A stretch of 64,000 bases of DNA from Primulina eburnea (taxonomy: Eukaryota > Streptophyta > Magnoliopsida > Lamiales > Gesneriaceae), in NCBI RefSeq assembly GCF_022965805.1, contig NC_133102.1, positions 4,658,885 to 4,722,884 of the forward strand. Direction: 5' to 3'. The position numbers and the translations under genes were made by a program. The notes beneath the pieces were generated by a model. It was not told the DNA's origin. It saw nothing but the letters and a program-made list of their open reading frames with translations, and did not search any database. This document shows, piece by piece, positions 43,664 through 55,318 of the stretch (its first letter is position 1; every line of letters starts with the position of its first letter).

Positions 43664-45621
43664 TTGGAGTATCAGTCACAAGCACCACCACTCTTGAAGT
43701 AACTTGTGATTAGAACAGGTTGAATTGCTTTATTTTCTTGAAAGCAGGCCAAACTGCAACATATTTGTGCGATGATTAAGGAAACTGAAAACCTTAAGTA
43801 GGAAGACAAAATCAACTTCTCCAATCAATTTGGAGAAGCAGAGACAAGGCCCTTAAACAATTTCGGTTTAAATTAGGTATCTATTGTTTCGAAACAAGAC
43901 AACTAAAGTTTCTGACTTTATGTGGACAGAAGACAAGACAGGCCTAAAATTGGCCGTAAACTATAGGCAGATTCAAGAAAATACTCCTTGTAAATCTCTA
44001 ATAAAAGGATCTATTACCAAGACACGGTGTCAGGTAAATTCTTGCCTCATTAAGCATGCGTAATTTAGCTGTCACTTCCATTTCAATTATGGCAATAGTT
44101 TTGTCACGAGACGTAGACGGATAGGACGGTTGCTAACATCAAATGAACAAATCTTTGAATGCATGTGATAAAATTCTTGAATATAGCTCCTGTTTTGTCC
44201 TACTTTTGGCATACATGTTTAACCTAATCTGAAGAAAAAGATCAAGAAAACAGAGCATGACTCAAGAAATTATCCCCTCAAGTCATGCATACAAAAACTA
44301 GAAAATGAACATCAGCATCAAACTTCTGCAGAGACGATTAAGGCTCATGACTAGAGCAGAAACCAATAACAATAAACATAATAAATGCAAAACAAAAAAT
44401 AAAACATAAAACGGATTCTTTTTTTCTTTGGATATTGACAGTGAGGAGGTAGAGATCTTTCTTTACCTTCGGCTCTCGTCAATGGTGGATTAGTGTGTGT
44501 GAAGTTGCTTTTTTGTGAGCAGTGAGAAGGGTTTAAGCGAAGGGTTTTGGTAGGGAGAAACAAAAGCACGTTTCCTAGATCTGCTGAATCTCTACCTTTG
44601 CAATAAATCGTGAAAATAATATTATTTTATTTCTATTTTGAACAAAAAAAAGAGAGAAAAAAAAGCATATTCCTTGGGGGCAAATTGTCCAAAAACCGGA
44701 CAAAAACTCTTATAATGATATCACGAATTAGTTTTGTGAGTCGAGTTTCATATTCAACCTGATTCATTACAAATATTACTTTCACTCTTATAGACAAGTC
44801 TGACATTCTCACATAGTAAATCTATGACATCATTTTACATAAATAAATCATCGAGACAACCTCAAAAGCTTATTATATTAGTTTTTAGTACTATTATCTA
44901 AAATGACAAATATTTGATTTCAAGAAATTGTCGTGCGCCTCCTCATGCAGTGGTTATGAAGCATGTCAATTCGTCATCTTTATTATTTATATATGTTTTA
45001 AAAATTCAATTTTGTGTTATCTACACTCTACTTCATGTGTAAAATATGTATCAAATTTATTTACATATGAAGTGAAAAATTAGAAGAAATGAAGCGTAAA
45101 TATATCTCTTTTTAAAAAATAGTATTATATTAGGTTTACTAAAACAAATGGTTCGACAATTTACAAATTTCTAATAGAAAATTATTTCAAAATCTCAAGT
45201 TTTTCTAATTGAAATATTTTTTTTAGAACAAATATGTCAATATATAGAACACTTGTTGCAATTTTTCCTAATTTTAAACGTTTAATTTCATGATTGATGC
45301 TTGATTATTGGAGAGTCTTTGACTTTGCTTCCGTGTTCGTAATCTGTCTTAAACCCCAAGTTGCCTGTTTTAAGGAAACCCCATGTCTAAAGTTTTATTA
45401 ATACTGGTGTATTTGTTCAAGCATTACGTATGTATACCATTTTTTTTTTCTAATTAATTTGATTTATAATAAAATAAGGGTAGTATCATAATTGTAGAAA
45501 CTAGTGAGGAGTCATAATATAATTTGAGATATGTAATACTGAAAATAAGTCGCAATACAATTTTGTGAAAAATTGTTGGAACTAGGGCAATTTGGGAACA
45601 AAATTTCAGTATTTTTTTTGC

Positions 45622-45797
45622 ACAAAAACTCTCGTGAGACGGTCCCACGGATCAATTTCGTGAGACGGGTCTCCTATTTGGATCATCCATAAAAGAGTAT
45701 TACATTTTATGCTAAGAGTGTTACTTTTTATTGTGAATATCGTTAGAGTTGACCCGTCTCATAGATAAAGATCCGTGAGACCGTCTTACAAGAGACA
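45622..45797 (+). repeat. Dispersed GTGAGAC-ended repeat, copy 2
   Basis: The copy runs from ACTCTCGTGAGACGGTCCCA to a damaged CCGTCTTACAAGAGAC end. The core has GGATCATCCAT, GCTAAGAGTGTTACTTTTTA and GTTGACCCGTCTCA. Same orientation as copy 1. Confidence 0.88.
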
Positions 45798-46470
45798 TAT
45801 TCTTTTTTTTAATATAATATAGATAATAAAATATATTGCATTCATAAAAAGATTTATTGGATTTTTTTATACAATTGAAAACATTTTATTTTTGAAACAA
45901 AAAATTAAAATGGCAAATTCGGCAAGTTTTGTATATATATAATATATCCCATCTCATTCCCAAGCAATCCATCTTTTATGAATTTGTTTTCATTATTTTG
46001 TGGCGCAAAATAATGTTTGTTCGTCCAATCTTAATTCTTTGGCACAAATTTACGTAATACTATTTCGATTAAATAAGAATTCTTTGATTTTATTTCTTTG
46101 AAAAATATATAAATATTTTAACACGTCTCCTCAAGTTGTGTTTGGATTAGACGATCTTAGAAGTATTTGAATGAAAGATTGGAAATAACTCCGTTTAAAA
46201 CTCGAAAATAACTAATTGTATTTGAATCCATTGTCACATTGATTTCGCTAAACAAACCAATAAATTTGTTCTTATGAATTTGGAATCTGTAAATTTAAAT
46301 TCATTCATCCAAATGCAACACCTTAAATATTTTGAATTCCAAACTAATTTTTATTAACATTCATGATTTGATGGAGATGCGCCTTTTTCTTGGCCGACAC
46401 TTGAAAATATTTAACTTCAATGTCAGAACATATGAACCATGAGTATACGTTTCCAAAGTTGTTTTTATTG

Positions 46471-46650
46471 GCAAAAACTTGTGTGAGACGGTCTCACTCG
46501 TCATATTTTGTGAAACAAATCTTTTATTTGTGTTATTCATGAAAAAATATTATTTTTTATGCTAAGAGTATTACTTTTTATTGTGAATAAATATCGATAT
46601 GGTTGACCCGTCTCACAGATAAAGATTCGCGAAATCGTCTAATAAGAGAC
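46471..46650 (+). repeat. Dispersed GTGAGAC-ended repeat, copy 3
   Basis: It starts GCAAAAACTTGTGTGAGACG, contains GCTAAGAGTATTACTTTTTA and GGTTGACCCGTCTCAC, and ends with a decayed GAAATCGTCTAATAAGAGAC. This copy keeps the 5' extension that copy 1 lacks. Confidence 0.88.
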
Positions 46651-47132
46651 TTACTCTTTCATTTTTGCTTGTTGAAAGTCACTATTTAAGGAAAAATGGC
46701 TTAAAACTCGTGCAATTTACATATTGTAATGAATCATTTTTTCTCCATGTATCATACCTACAAAAATTCAATGTATTTTTTTACACACAATTTAGTTCTA
46801 TGAATAAATCCTTTTGATAAATGTGTGACTAATTAATGGTATAATCGAGCTCGAATAACATCCTATTCGGCATCGACCCGTCAATGAAAACAAACATTTG
46901 AACTTTGTGAAATCAAAATCTTGAATAAAAAATGCAAGGGATTTTGCTCATGATTCCTTCTTGTTAATCTCTTTGCAAAGGATTATTTTATACCACGTAT
47001 CGAACGGTATATATTAGATCAAATGGACCTTGAAAATTAATAATTTTATAAAGAACCTTGAACATTAACTAAATAATAATTACATCAAGAAATACCTAAT
47101 GAATGAATGCCTTGACAATGATAGAGCTAGGA

Positions 47133-49854
47133 CTAAATTGCAGGCATGGGATCTTGTAGAGTATCACCAAAAATATGGTTCAAAATCATGGCTAGTCGGA
47201 CTCCTCCTTGAGCTATTCGTTTCATTACAATTGACATTCTTGAATTAAAATACTTTTCTGCATTTCGAAATAAAATCGAATAAGAAAAAAATTATAACCG
47301 ATGCTCGGAACACCGTGGATAAATTTATTTTTTTTCCCCAAGAATCATATTCACAAATGTATAAACTAATGCTGAATATAGGTTAGTGTTAGTTATCCTA
47401 CAGCAGTTGGATAAAATCCTCGAGAGTTGCATATATGGACTTATACAATATCCTCCCCCTTGAAATAACTTTTTAGGGTTGAGTTAAGTCAAAGTCTCAA
47501 TCTTATCAATTAAGAATGTAAATTAAACCGTGTTTATCAATAATGTATTTCAGTTGATATTTTCTTACCGGAAAGAGTGTCTCCTGATTCAACACCTTTG
47601 TATCCGCTTTGGCAAGCTATATTAATACTCTCGGAGGCATACCTAAGCATGTATTAATTCAAACATTTTAACGTGAAAAAATAACCATAAATTTGATTTA
47701 TTTCAATTTTTTTTAAAAAATAATTTATGTTTGTTTGAATTTGAATGATTAACGAGAACCCACTTGTTGACACAAGGGAAAAGATCAGTACAATCCATCC
47801 ATGAGCTAACATCATCTGACCAGATTCCCTGTTTGTCTCAATTTGATCCAAAATGTTGAATTAGACAATATTAAGAAATTAACCCCAAAAAAACCGATTT
47901 AATTAATTTTTTGAGAAATTATATAAAATATAAATATATTTTTTCATTTAAAGTCCACGAGTAATATATATTGCATGGCCATGGAATCTACCATTAAGTG
48001 AACTTACATGAGTAAAGTTTCTTTTGATGTCTTGTTGGAGAAGGTTAATGTCCTTTCCATAGTAATCAGCTGCAGCTGTAAGAATTATTTCTCTGTCCCA
48101 AACCTAAATAAAAATCAACCCATGGCAATTAACCGGGCTTTAATTTCCTCCCGTATATAAGATTTTAATCATAAACCGTATCACTAGCTGTAATTTTTAG
48201 TAAAATGGTATCTTCTGTGCAACAAATAATCGATTTAGAGGCATGGAAGACAGAATTTTTGGACGATATATTTATGTACTTACATGGTGCAGATTAGACT
48301 TGTGCCTGAACCAACGCAAGTTAATGGTGTTTCCTCCTCCATCACTTGTGAATCCAACGTGCATTGGCTATATCATATGAACATTTATTAATCGTTAAAA
48401 AAAATCGATCGAAAACGCTACACGACTTTGGGCTAATCACCAAAATTTTCATGGTTTAATCATGTATATTTACCTGATGGATATCTCCCATGAAATGTGC
48501 TAAGAACAATAAGGCTTCTGTCATATTATCTGTTTCGTACCAAAAAAAAAAAAAAAAGAATCGTGAGATTCAATAATTCCTTCTTATTTATTTAAGATTT
48601 GTTTTGTAAAGTTGAGTTACAATATACAATTTTCATGTTTTACACGTAACTTATTTTGAATTTAGCACTTCTTTTTTGGTATTATATTATCAAAATCATT
48701 TTTCCGATCAATTATCAACTAACATCGTACTGTTAACATATGCATATTAGTGTGTGTGTGTATATATATATATACATATACATAATTAGAAGAAAAATGA
48801 TCTTACGGCGGCGATCAGATGTTCCATGCCTGTAATGTGAGAGCTGGTTGGTGAAATTTCGTATGGCTCCCGCAACACACATATCCTTAACTCCATGTGA
48901 ATCGTGGCAGTCCCCTTTCATTTTGGATGATATTATATGATCAATATATATATATCTTATACGTATATTCAGGGATGGAGCCACCCCCAAAGACAAATCC
49001 GTCGCTAAAATTTTTGAATTTATTAAAAATTTTAACTCATAACCCACACTAAAAAAACGGATGGATTAGCGACAGTTTTAATCAATCCGTCGCTAAAACG
49101 ACGACGGTTTAGTTATAACCGTCGCTATATAGCAACGATTGCGTACAAACCGTCGCCGATTGGCGACGGTTTGATCAAAACCGTCGCCGATCTGTTTGGA
49201 AGAGCCGTCGCTAGTAGGGACGCTTAGATATCTATCCGTTGCAATTAGCATTTAGCCATGCCTCTAATTATTTCCTGGCTACGTCCCTGTGTATATTGCA
49301 CAGAAAGTAATGTAATTATAGATAAAATATATATACTTTGATAATTAAAATTGCAAGCTTGATCGGGGGTGTCGATGAAGTGAAGTGGGCTGGTCCAGCG
49401 GTACTTGTACCAGTGCCTGACTTGGTCCGGCCACACGCACAGCGCCGATAAATCGCCGTCCGCATAGTCTGGTAACAACATTTTCACCGCAGTATCTGCT
49501 TCTGGATCTAGCAATTCCTGTTCATTGTTTTTTTTAAAAAAAAATCAATTCATTTTCAAGAAAATTGTATAAAAGGTTTTATTTCGAAACACGGGATAAT
49601 TCCACCCTAAAAGATATCATTAAATTCGATATTATTATATTTAGTTTACTTTAATTTAAATTTAAACAAGCTAATTAAGGTACCACCACCTTGTAAACAT
49701 AACAAAAATAATGTACCTGTGCAATCTTGCATGTCATGGCATGCCCTTCTTTGCTCCACCCTTCAACAAACGGTTCATAAACAAAACAAACACAAAGACA
49801 GTATATGAAAAAGAACACAAACATTTGTCTTAAAATTCTCAATAATTCTCCCAT
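47133..49854 (-). CDS. S1/P1-type endonuclease (plant ENDO/BFN family)
   Basis: Nine coding exons on the minus strand (49854-49717, 49517-49337, 48914-48807, 48529-48474, 48367-48284, 48103-48008, 47828-47764, 47642-47569 and 47257-47133) encode 308 aa. These enzymes are secreted or vacuolar zinc-dependent nucleases that cut single-stranded DNA and RNA, often during senescence and cell death. A hydrophobic signal peptide (FVFFFIYCLCVCF) precedes the mature N-terminus at Trp33. All nine expected zinc ligands of the P1 fold are present: W33, H38, D77, H92, H154, D158, H164, H188 and D192, with the hallmark HFMGDIHQPMH. Other marks are GDLSALCVWPDQ.RHW and HFIDTPD. The start is ambiguous among Met codons at 49896, 49854 and 49824; 49854 was chosen for a normal-length signal peptide. 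Intron 2 contains a hAT-like MITE. The exact member of the ENDO family cannot be named. Confidence 0.92.
48970..49289. mobile_element. hAT-like MITE in endonuclease intron 2
   Basis: The ends are inverted: CAGGGATGGAGCCA on the left and, reversed, CAGGGACGTAGCCA on the right. Near-perfect 8-bp target duplications flank it, CGTATATT (48962-48969) and TGTATATT (49290-49297). There is no coding capacity. The same family occurs at 50906-51195. Confidence 0.85.
49030..49215. repeat. CGTCGC/GCGACGG motif cluster inside the MITE
   Basis: Many direct and inverted copies of the GCGACGGTTT / AACCGTCGC motif occupy this stretch, beginning just after CACTAAAAAAACGG at about 49047. This looks like the subterminal repeat region of a CACTA (En/Spm) element carried within the MITE, but a second CACTA end was not found. 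Confidence 0.55.
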
Positions 49855-50254
49855 TATTGGAACTTCAATTTTCGTCCAATCTTCAATTTCAAACAATAAA
49901 TTGATTACTCTTCATCACGGCTTACACACACATATACACACACACACACACACAATGCTTACAAGCAAAATATTCTACCATTTTAAGTTACTCTTTTATG
50001 AGTAGTCCAACAAGATATAAGCAAGATATAGTTGGCATGTATATATCGCATCGAAAAAAATAAAAATTTTGAAAATTAGAAGTTATCGACACACACAATG
50101 CTTACAAGCAAAAAATTCTACCATTTTAAATATCGATTTAAAATTATCATGCTTTATTTATGTATTTATAAATATATTTTATTACTTATAAGAATTTTAA
50201 CCCTAAAAAGATTAATAAGAATTTTATAATGAGCATTGAGCAATGATTGCGACG

Positions 50255-50258
<4 letters not shown>

Positions 50259-50337
<79 letters not shown>
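50259..50337. repeat. (AT)n microsatellite
   Basis: An uninterrupted run of about 79 bases of AT dinucleotides. Confidence 0.97.
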
Positions 50338-50340
<3 letters not shown>

Positions 50341-50486
50341 ACACATTCAATCAAAGGCTTGAAGTTAGCTTCTTCTTTTTTTCCTTCTTTTGGACATGCA
50401 GGTGTGAAAACCTTGCGGTTGGCCAAGGCAAACAAGGAGAAGATGGTGGAAGTACATGGAAGATGATAACAGATGGTCGGCAGATG

Positions 50487-50549
50487 GTCGGCGCGTCCCG
50501 CTTACTAGTCGGCGCGTCCCGCTTACTAGTCGGCTCGTGCCGCTTACTA
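50487..50549. repeat. 21-bp tandem repeat, three units
   Basis: Three units of the type GTCGGCGCGTCCCGCTTACTA lie head to tail; the third has two substitutions. The unit length is a multiple of three and the plus-strand frame stays open (VPLTSR repeated). There is no other sign of a gene in this GC-richer island (50400-50600). Confidence 0.93.
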
Positions 50550-50905
50550 GGCACATGGATCTGATCAAGAATCGTCGTTGGGCGGAAGAGTTGAACCTGC
50601 AAACCCAAAGAAAAGTTGTGGATCGTTACCTGCGTTACGAACAGATCAGAAACATCAGATAGTGATGACGAAAACCTTCATACGCTCAAGTCAACAATAT
50701 CCAAAATCAAAGAAAATAGAGAAATACTTCAGAGCGAAAATGAGGGCTTACCTTTTGGCTCAAAGCAAATGAGCCTTTTTCTGGACTTGAGCCTTGCACG
50801 AACGTAATTTAAATGAGATAAATAAAGTAAGACGATGTAAATTGGGTTATTACCCGTCAAATATAATCATGGTTATCAAATTCCAATCGTGATGGTTGGT
50901 GCATC

Positions 50906-51195
50906 AAAGGACGTAGCCAGAAAATATTTTGATTATGGGCTGAATGAATCGATAAACTTCAATCGAGAGTTCATCCGCCAACGGTGGTGGTCACGGCAAC
51001 AAGAGGCAGAACCAATGATGAGGGACAAAATTTGCAGCTTAAGCCCAAAATATTTTAGCCTGGGCTGGGCTTGAGGCACAAAATGAACCGTTTAGATCTA
51101 TAAATAGTTGTTAATAAAAAAATTTCTTAGGCCCAAAAATTTTAGCATGGACTGGAGCCTATAGTACCCCAGCCTTTGGGGTGGCTCCGTCCCTG
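50906..51195. mobile_element. hAT-like MITE, second family member
   Basis: A perfect 8-bp target duplication GGTGCATC flanks the element (50898-50905 and 51196-51203). The left end is AAAGGACGTAGCCA and the right end, reversed, is CAGGGACGGAGCCA, matching the ends of the element at 48970-49289. Length is 290 bases. The interior has GGGCTGGGCTTGAGG- and GGCCC-type sequence and no gene. Confidence 0.9.
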
Positions 51196-52059
51196 GGTGC
51201 ATCACAACCCTTTCACCATGATCCACCCGTCTCTTTTCCCCGGCCTTTCTATTGTAAACCCTAATAAAACCCGCGGCCCAGTCCCTCCGTGTGGCTCTTC
51301 GTCTCCACGCAGAATCGAGCCATGGTGAAGAAAAGCAAAATTATGTGATAACTGAATAAATAGTAGGATAAAATACACGGATTTTTATGAATGTTCAGAT
51401 ACTTCAAATGCTCTTACATCATCTTTTCTATCTCAATGATATGTTTTTCACCAAAAGACTTTGATATATTACAATCGACTATAATAATATACTTCAAGTA
51501 ATTGTAAATGTCGATTTTCATTATCCAAACTATGTTCTCTTAAAAAATTCACAAACGTTCACTTTCCAACAATCATTCTTTTCTTATTTTCTACGTCATT
51601 CTTAGTTTAGTAAAGTAGTAACAATATTTTTATAACTTACCATTGATTTAAGAACCCATAAGCTACGTATTAATATCACAAGGTTTAAAGATCCTTTGAT
51701 ATTTTCAAATTCAAATGCAACACCAAACAAATATCCTCACCATTGACAAACTAGTCCTAATAGAAGGGAAACTTTTCACACGTGCGGGATCACGAATTAT
51801 CACATTTGGGCCTAATCACCTCTCTTCAAGGCCCATACATAAAAGATCAGAAAAAAAGGCCCAATGAAGCTAGTGGGCCAAGAAATTCAATGATTGCTGA
51901 CAGGTGGTAAGCCCCCAACTAAATAAATAATAAGAAATTAAATAAAAGTGGTCAAAAATGATGGAGATAATAATGGAGTTCCAACAAAAAAAAGGTATGA
52001 TTGTGGTAACAGGGGCTTTATTCAACTGCCAAGACAAACATTTCAGAACTCCATTTATT

Positions 52060-52064
<5 letters not shown>

Positions 52065-52129
<65 letters not shown>
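52065..52129. repeat. (AT)n microsatellite in duplication unit A
   Basis: About 65 bases of AT dinucleotides. The corresponding place in unit B (near 53295) has only a few repeats. Confidence 0.97.
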
Positions 52130-52135
<6 letters not shown>

Positions 52136-52485
52136 GTCAAAGTCTTCGTTACGGGACAACAAAATATTTGATCTTATCTTATTTCTATCTTTTATCGTTT
52201 CTTGTTATTTTATTAAATAAAAGGTTCGATTTTTGCGATCTAACAAGAGTGCTCTTGAATCTGATTGATAGAAATTGTGCGGAAACGATTTGATATGACA
52301 AAGTCGTCGTTGAGTAAAATGAGGTGGTAGAATCGAAACTCGAAAATAAGTCATTCTGATTTTTCGAGATTAAGATCGTTTTTTGCTGGACGAACAAATT
52401 TTATTTGATAATAGTTGTGTTTATTTTTTGATTTCAGTTGGGAGAAGTCATTGATTTTGTTTTTTGTTTTATTAATAGACTGTGA

Positions 52486-52613
52486 GTAAAAATTTGTATG
52501 AAACGGTCACACAGGTCGTATTTGTGAAACAGATATCGTATTTGGGCATCTATGAAAAAGTATTACTTTTTATGCTAAGAGTATTATTTTTTATCGTGAA
52601 TATCGGTCTCACA
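52486..52613 (+). repeat. Dispersed GTGAGAC-ended repeat, copy 4 (truncated)
   Basis: It has the GTAAAAATTTGTATGAAACG start, GGGCATCTATGAAAAAGTAT and GCTAAGAGTATTATTTTTTA, and ends at TATCGGTCTCACAT, without the 3' third seen in copy 5. It lies in duplication unit A. Confidence 0.82.
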
Positions 52614-53650
52614 TAATACTCTCTCTATACCGTTATGATTTAATAACAAAGATTATATTGAGAGGTCAAGAGAGCTTAGACAACTTTCGAAAGCAAAAGC
52701 TATCCCTCTCCAATCTCTCTACACGTCGTCGTTTGGAGGGTCAAAAAGAATTGGGTCCAATTTCACAAAATATTTTCTCTTAGACGATTTTCATAATCCA
52801 AAATATTTTCTCTTAAAAAATTCAAAACGTCTACTTTCCAACAATCATTCTTTTCTTATTTTCTAAGTCATTTTTAGTTTAGTAAAGTAGTAACAATATT
52901 TTTATAACTTACAATTGATTTAAGAACCCATAAGATACGTATTAATATCACAATGTTTAAAGATCCTTTGATATTTTCAAATTCAAGTGCAACACCAAAC
53001 AAATATCCTCACCGTTGGGCCTAATGACCTCTCTTCAAGGCCCATATATAAAAGACCAGAAAGAAATAAATGGGCTAAAAAAGGCCCAATGAAGCTAGTG
53101 GGCCAAGAAAGTCAATAATTGCTGACAGGTGGTAAGCCCCCAACTAAATAAATAATAAGAAATTAAATAAAAGTGGTCAAAAATGATGGAGATAATAATG
53201 GAGTTCCAACAAAAAAAAAAGGTATGATTGTGGTAACATGGCCTTTATTCAACTGCCAAGACAAACATTTCAGAACTCCATTTTTTTTTATAAAATATAT
53301 ATTATAATTTATGTCAAAGTTTTCGTTACGGGACGACAAAATATTTGATCTTATCTTATTTCTATCTTTTATCGTTTCTTGTTATTATTAAATAAAAGGT
53401 TCGAATTTTGCGATCTAACAAGAGTGCTCTTGAATCTGATTGATAGAAATTGTGCGGAAACGATTTGATATGACAAAGTCGTCGTTGAGTAAGAATCGAA
53501 ACTCGAAACAGAGTCATTCTGATTTTTCGAGATTAAGATCGTTATTTGCTGGACGGACAAATTTTATTTGATAATCGTTATGTTTATTTTTAGATTTCAG
53601 TCGGGAGAAGTCATTAATTTTGTTTTTTTGTTTTATTAGTAGACTGTTGG

Positions 53651-53803
53651 TAAAAATTTGTATGAGATGGTCTCACAGATCTTATTTGTGAAACGGATTT
53701 TTTATTTTGGTCATCTATGAAAAAGTATTATTTTTTATTGTGAATATCGGTAGGATTGACCCGTCTCACAGATTAAGATCCGTGAGATGGTCTCACACGA
53801 GAC
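53651..53803 (+). repeat. Dispersed GTGAGAC-ended repeat, copy 5
   Basis: It starts GTAAAAATTTGTATGAGATG and ends CCGTGAGATGGTCTCACACGAGAC, with GGATTGACCCGTCTCACAG near the end. The middle lacks the GCTAAGAGTATTAC segment. It lies in duplication unit B. Confidence 0.86.
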
Positions 53804-55168
53804 TCAATCTAAACTGTTATGATTTAATAACAAATATTATATTGAGAGGTCAAGAGAGCTTAGCCAACTTTCGAAAGCAAAAGCTATCCATCTCTCTCTA
53901 CACGTCGTCGTATGCTGGGTCAAAAAGAATTGGGTCCAATTTCACAAATTACAAATTGGCAGGAAGTAATGAACACCGATGTATGAGTAATGCATGTTTG
54001 TATATTTATTTTAAATAAATCTTATATATATGAATTGATGAACCAAGGTTGCATTTTTGAGATAAATTTGAAATCCGTAGATTTCGATTATATTTTTATC
54101 GTTAACAATTAAACAATCAATCAGATCTTAAATCCATATATTTATTTACACATTAGTTACAGAAAGTATAATGGATTTCAAATGCCTCCTATTTTTGAGT
54201 GAACTCGATATCTATCATAATTAACCTGAAACATCATGTAAACATACAAGATATGTATTCGAAGTTTATGATCTTTCTTCTCTAAAACAACAACAATATA
54301 TTTGAAATTTATGAATCCAGATACGACTTAAATTCAGAATAATACAAATTGAGATATATGATAATAAAATAATACATAGTTATGAAAAGAAGACTAGATG
54401 CACTACAATTTAAGTACCCACATGTATATAAAAACTAAAGTGGGATTTATTTATACATGGAAAAGTTTGAATGGATAATGATGTGATATAGAGGAAGAAC
54501 GTGGCTTCTTTTGTTTTTTTCTTGCTGTATTATTGGATCTCTATTATTCGAATTTAGTCCAGCTTCACTTTCATGGCAAACACAAAACAAAACAAAAATT
54601 GGTTTCTTTTCTTGATAAAATAGGAAACAAAATGAATGGAGTTGGAGCTTTCCTAGAATACCAATAACCCTGCACTTCACTTTCTTGGTTCCTTTTAGAA
54701 AAATACTCGTAACATAAAATAATGTAAAAGCTCGTCGTTTCGATTGGAGGATTTGTATTCAACGGACAAAACGATTTATTTTGTATATTTAAATCAAATT
54801 TATAATGTAGAGAATTATTTGAAGAATCTCGGTAATTTCTGGGAAGCTGTTTGTTGGGCTAAGGTTAGAGTAATGGAAGTCGACGCAATAGCATGTAAAA
54901 CATGTTAGTCAAGTAAATCATACTAAATAAATCTTGTGCAACATACTCGTCCAAAAAAATGATGATCGATCAAATATTCACCAACCAACTCCTACTGACC
55001 GTAAAACAAAAATGTTGAATTATGTCCTAATACCATAAAAAGATGGAACGATGTAGCATAATATATGATCAGGAGTGAAAAATTGAGCCCTCCCATTACC
55101 TCTAAATCACATGATTAGTGAAATTAAATATTATATTGGTTTCCTAATTATGCCAAGGAAGGAATAGG

Positions 55169-55318
55169 TCTCTTGCGAGACGGTTTCACGAATCTTTGTC
55201 TGTGAGACGAGTTAACTCTTCTTAATACTCTTAGCATAAAAAAATAATACTTTTACATGAATGACCCAATTAAAAATTTGTCTCATAAAATACGACACGT
55301 GAGGATATAAATTTTTGT
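55169..55318 (-). repeat. Dispersed GTGAGAC-ended repeat, copy 6
   Basis: Opposite orientation to copies 1-5. It runs from GTCTCTTGCGAGACGGTTTC to CGTGAGGATATAAATTTTTG, with the inverted core CTTAGCATAAAAAAATAATA and ATGACCCAATTAAA. Confidence 0.86.

Larger units (their letters stand above)
43664..47132. other. NDA upstream and intergenic region
   Basis: 43664-44570 probably holds the NDA leader (possibly with an intron) and promoter. Beyond that the DNA is AT-rich, with two copies of the dispersed GTGAGAC repeat (45622-45797 and 46471-46650). No gene is recognised. Confidence 0.5.
51536..53955. repeat. Direct tandem duplication of a 1.2-kb non-coding unit
   Basis: Unit A (about 51536-52785) and unit B (about 52808-53955) share long near-identical stretches. 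Examples are the block starting TTCTCTTAAAAAATTC, the AAGTGGTCAAAAATGATGGA block, the TCTAACAAGAGTGCTCTTGA block and the AAGAATTGGGTCCAATTTCA end. The offset varies from 1272 to 1177 bases because an AT microsatellite is long in A (52065-52129) but short in B, and A has an extra segment near 51770-51810. Each unit carries one GTGAGAC repeat at the same relative position. Confidence 0.9.

Noticed and set aside
53707..54018. Plus-strand 103-codon open frame
   Set aside because: It spans a dispersed repeat copy and the end of the tandem duplication; there is no homology and it is likely chance.
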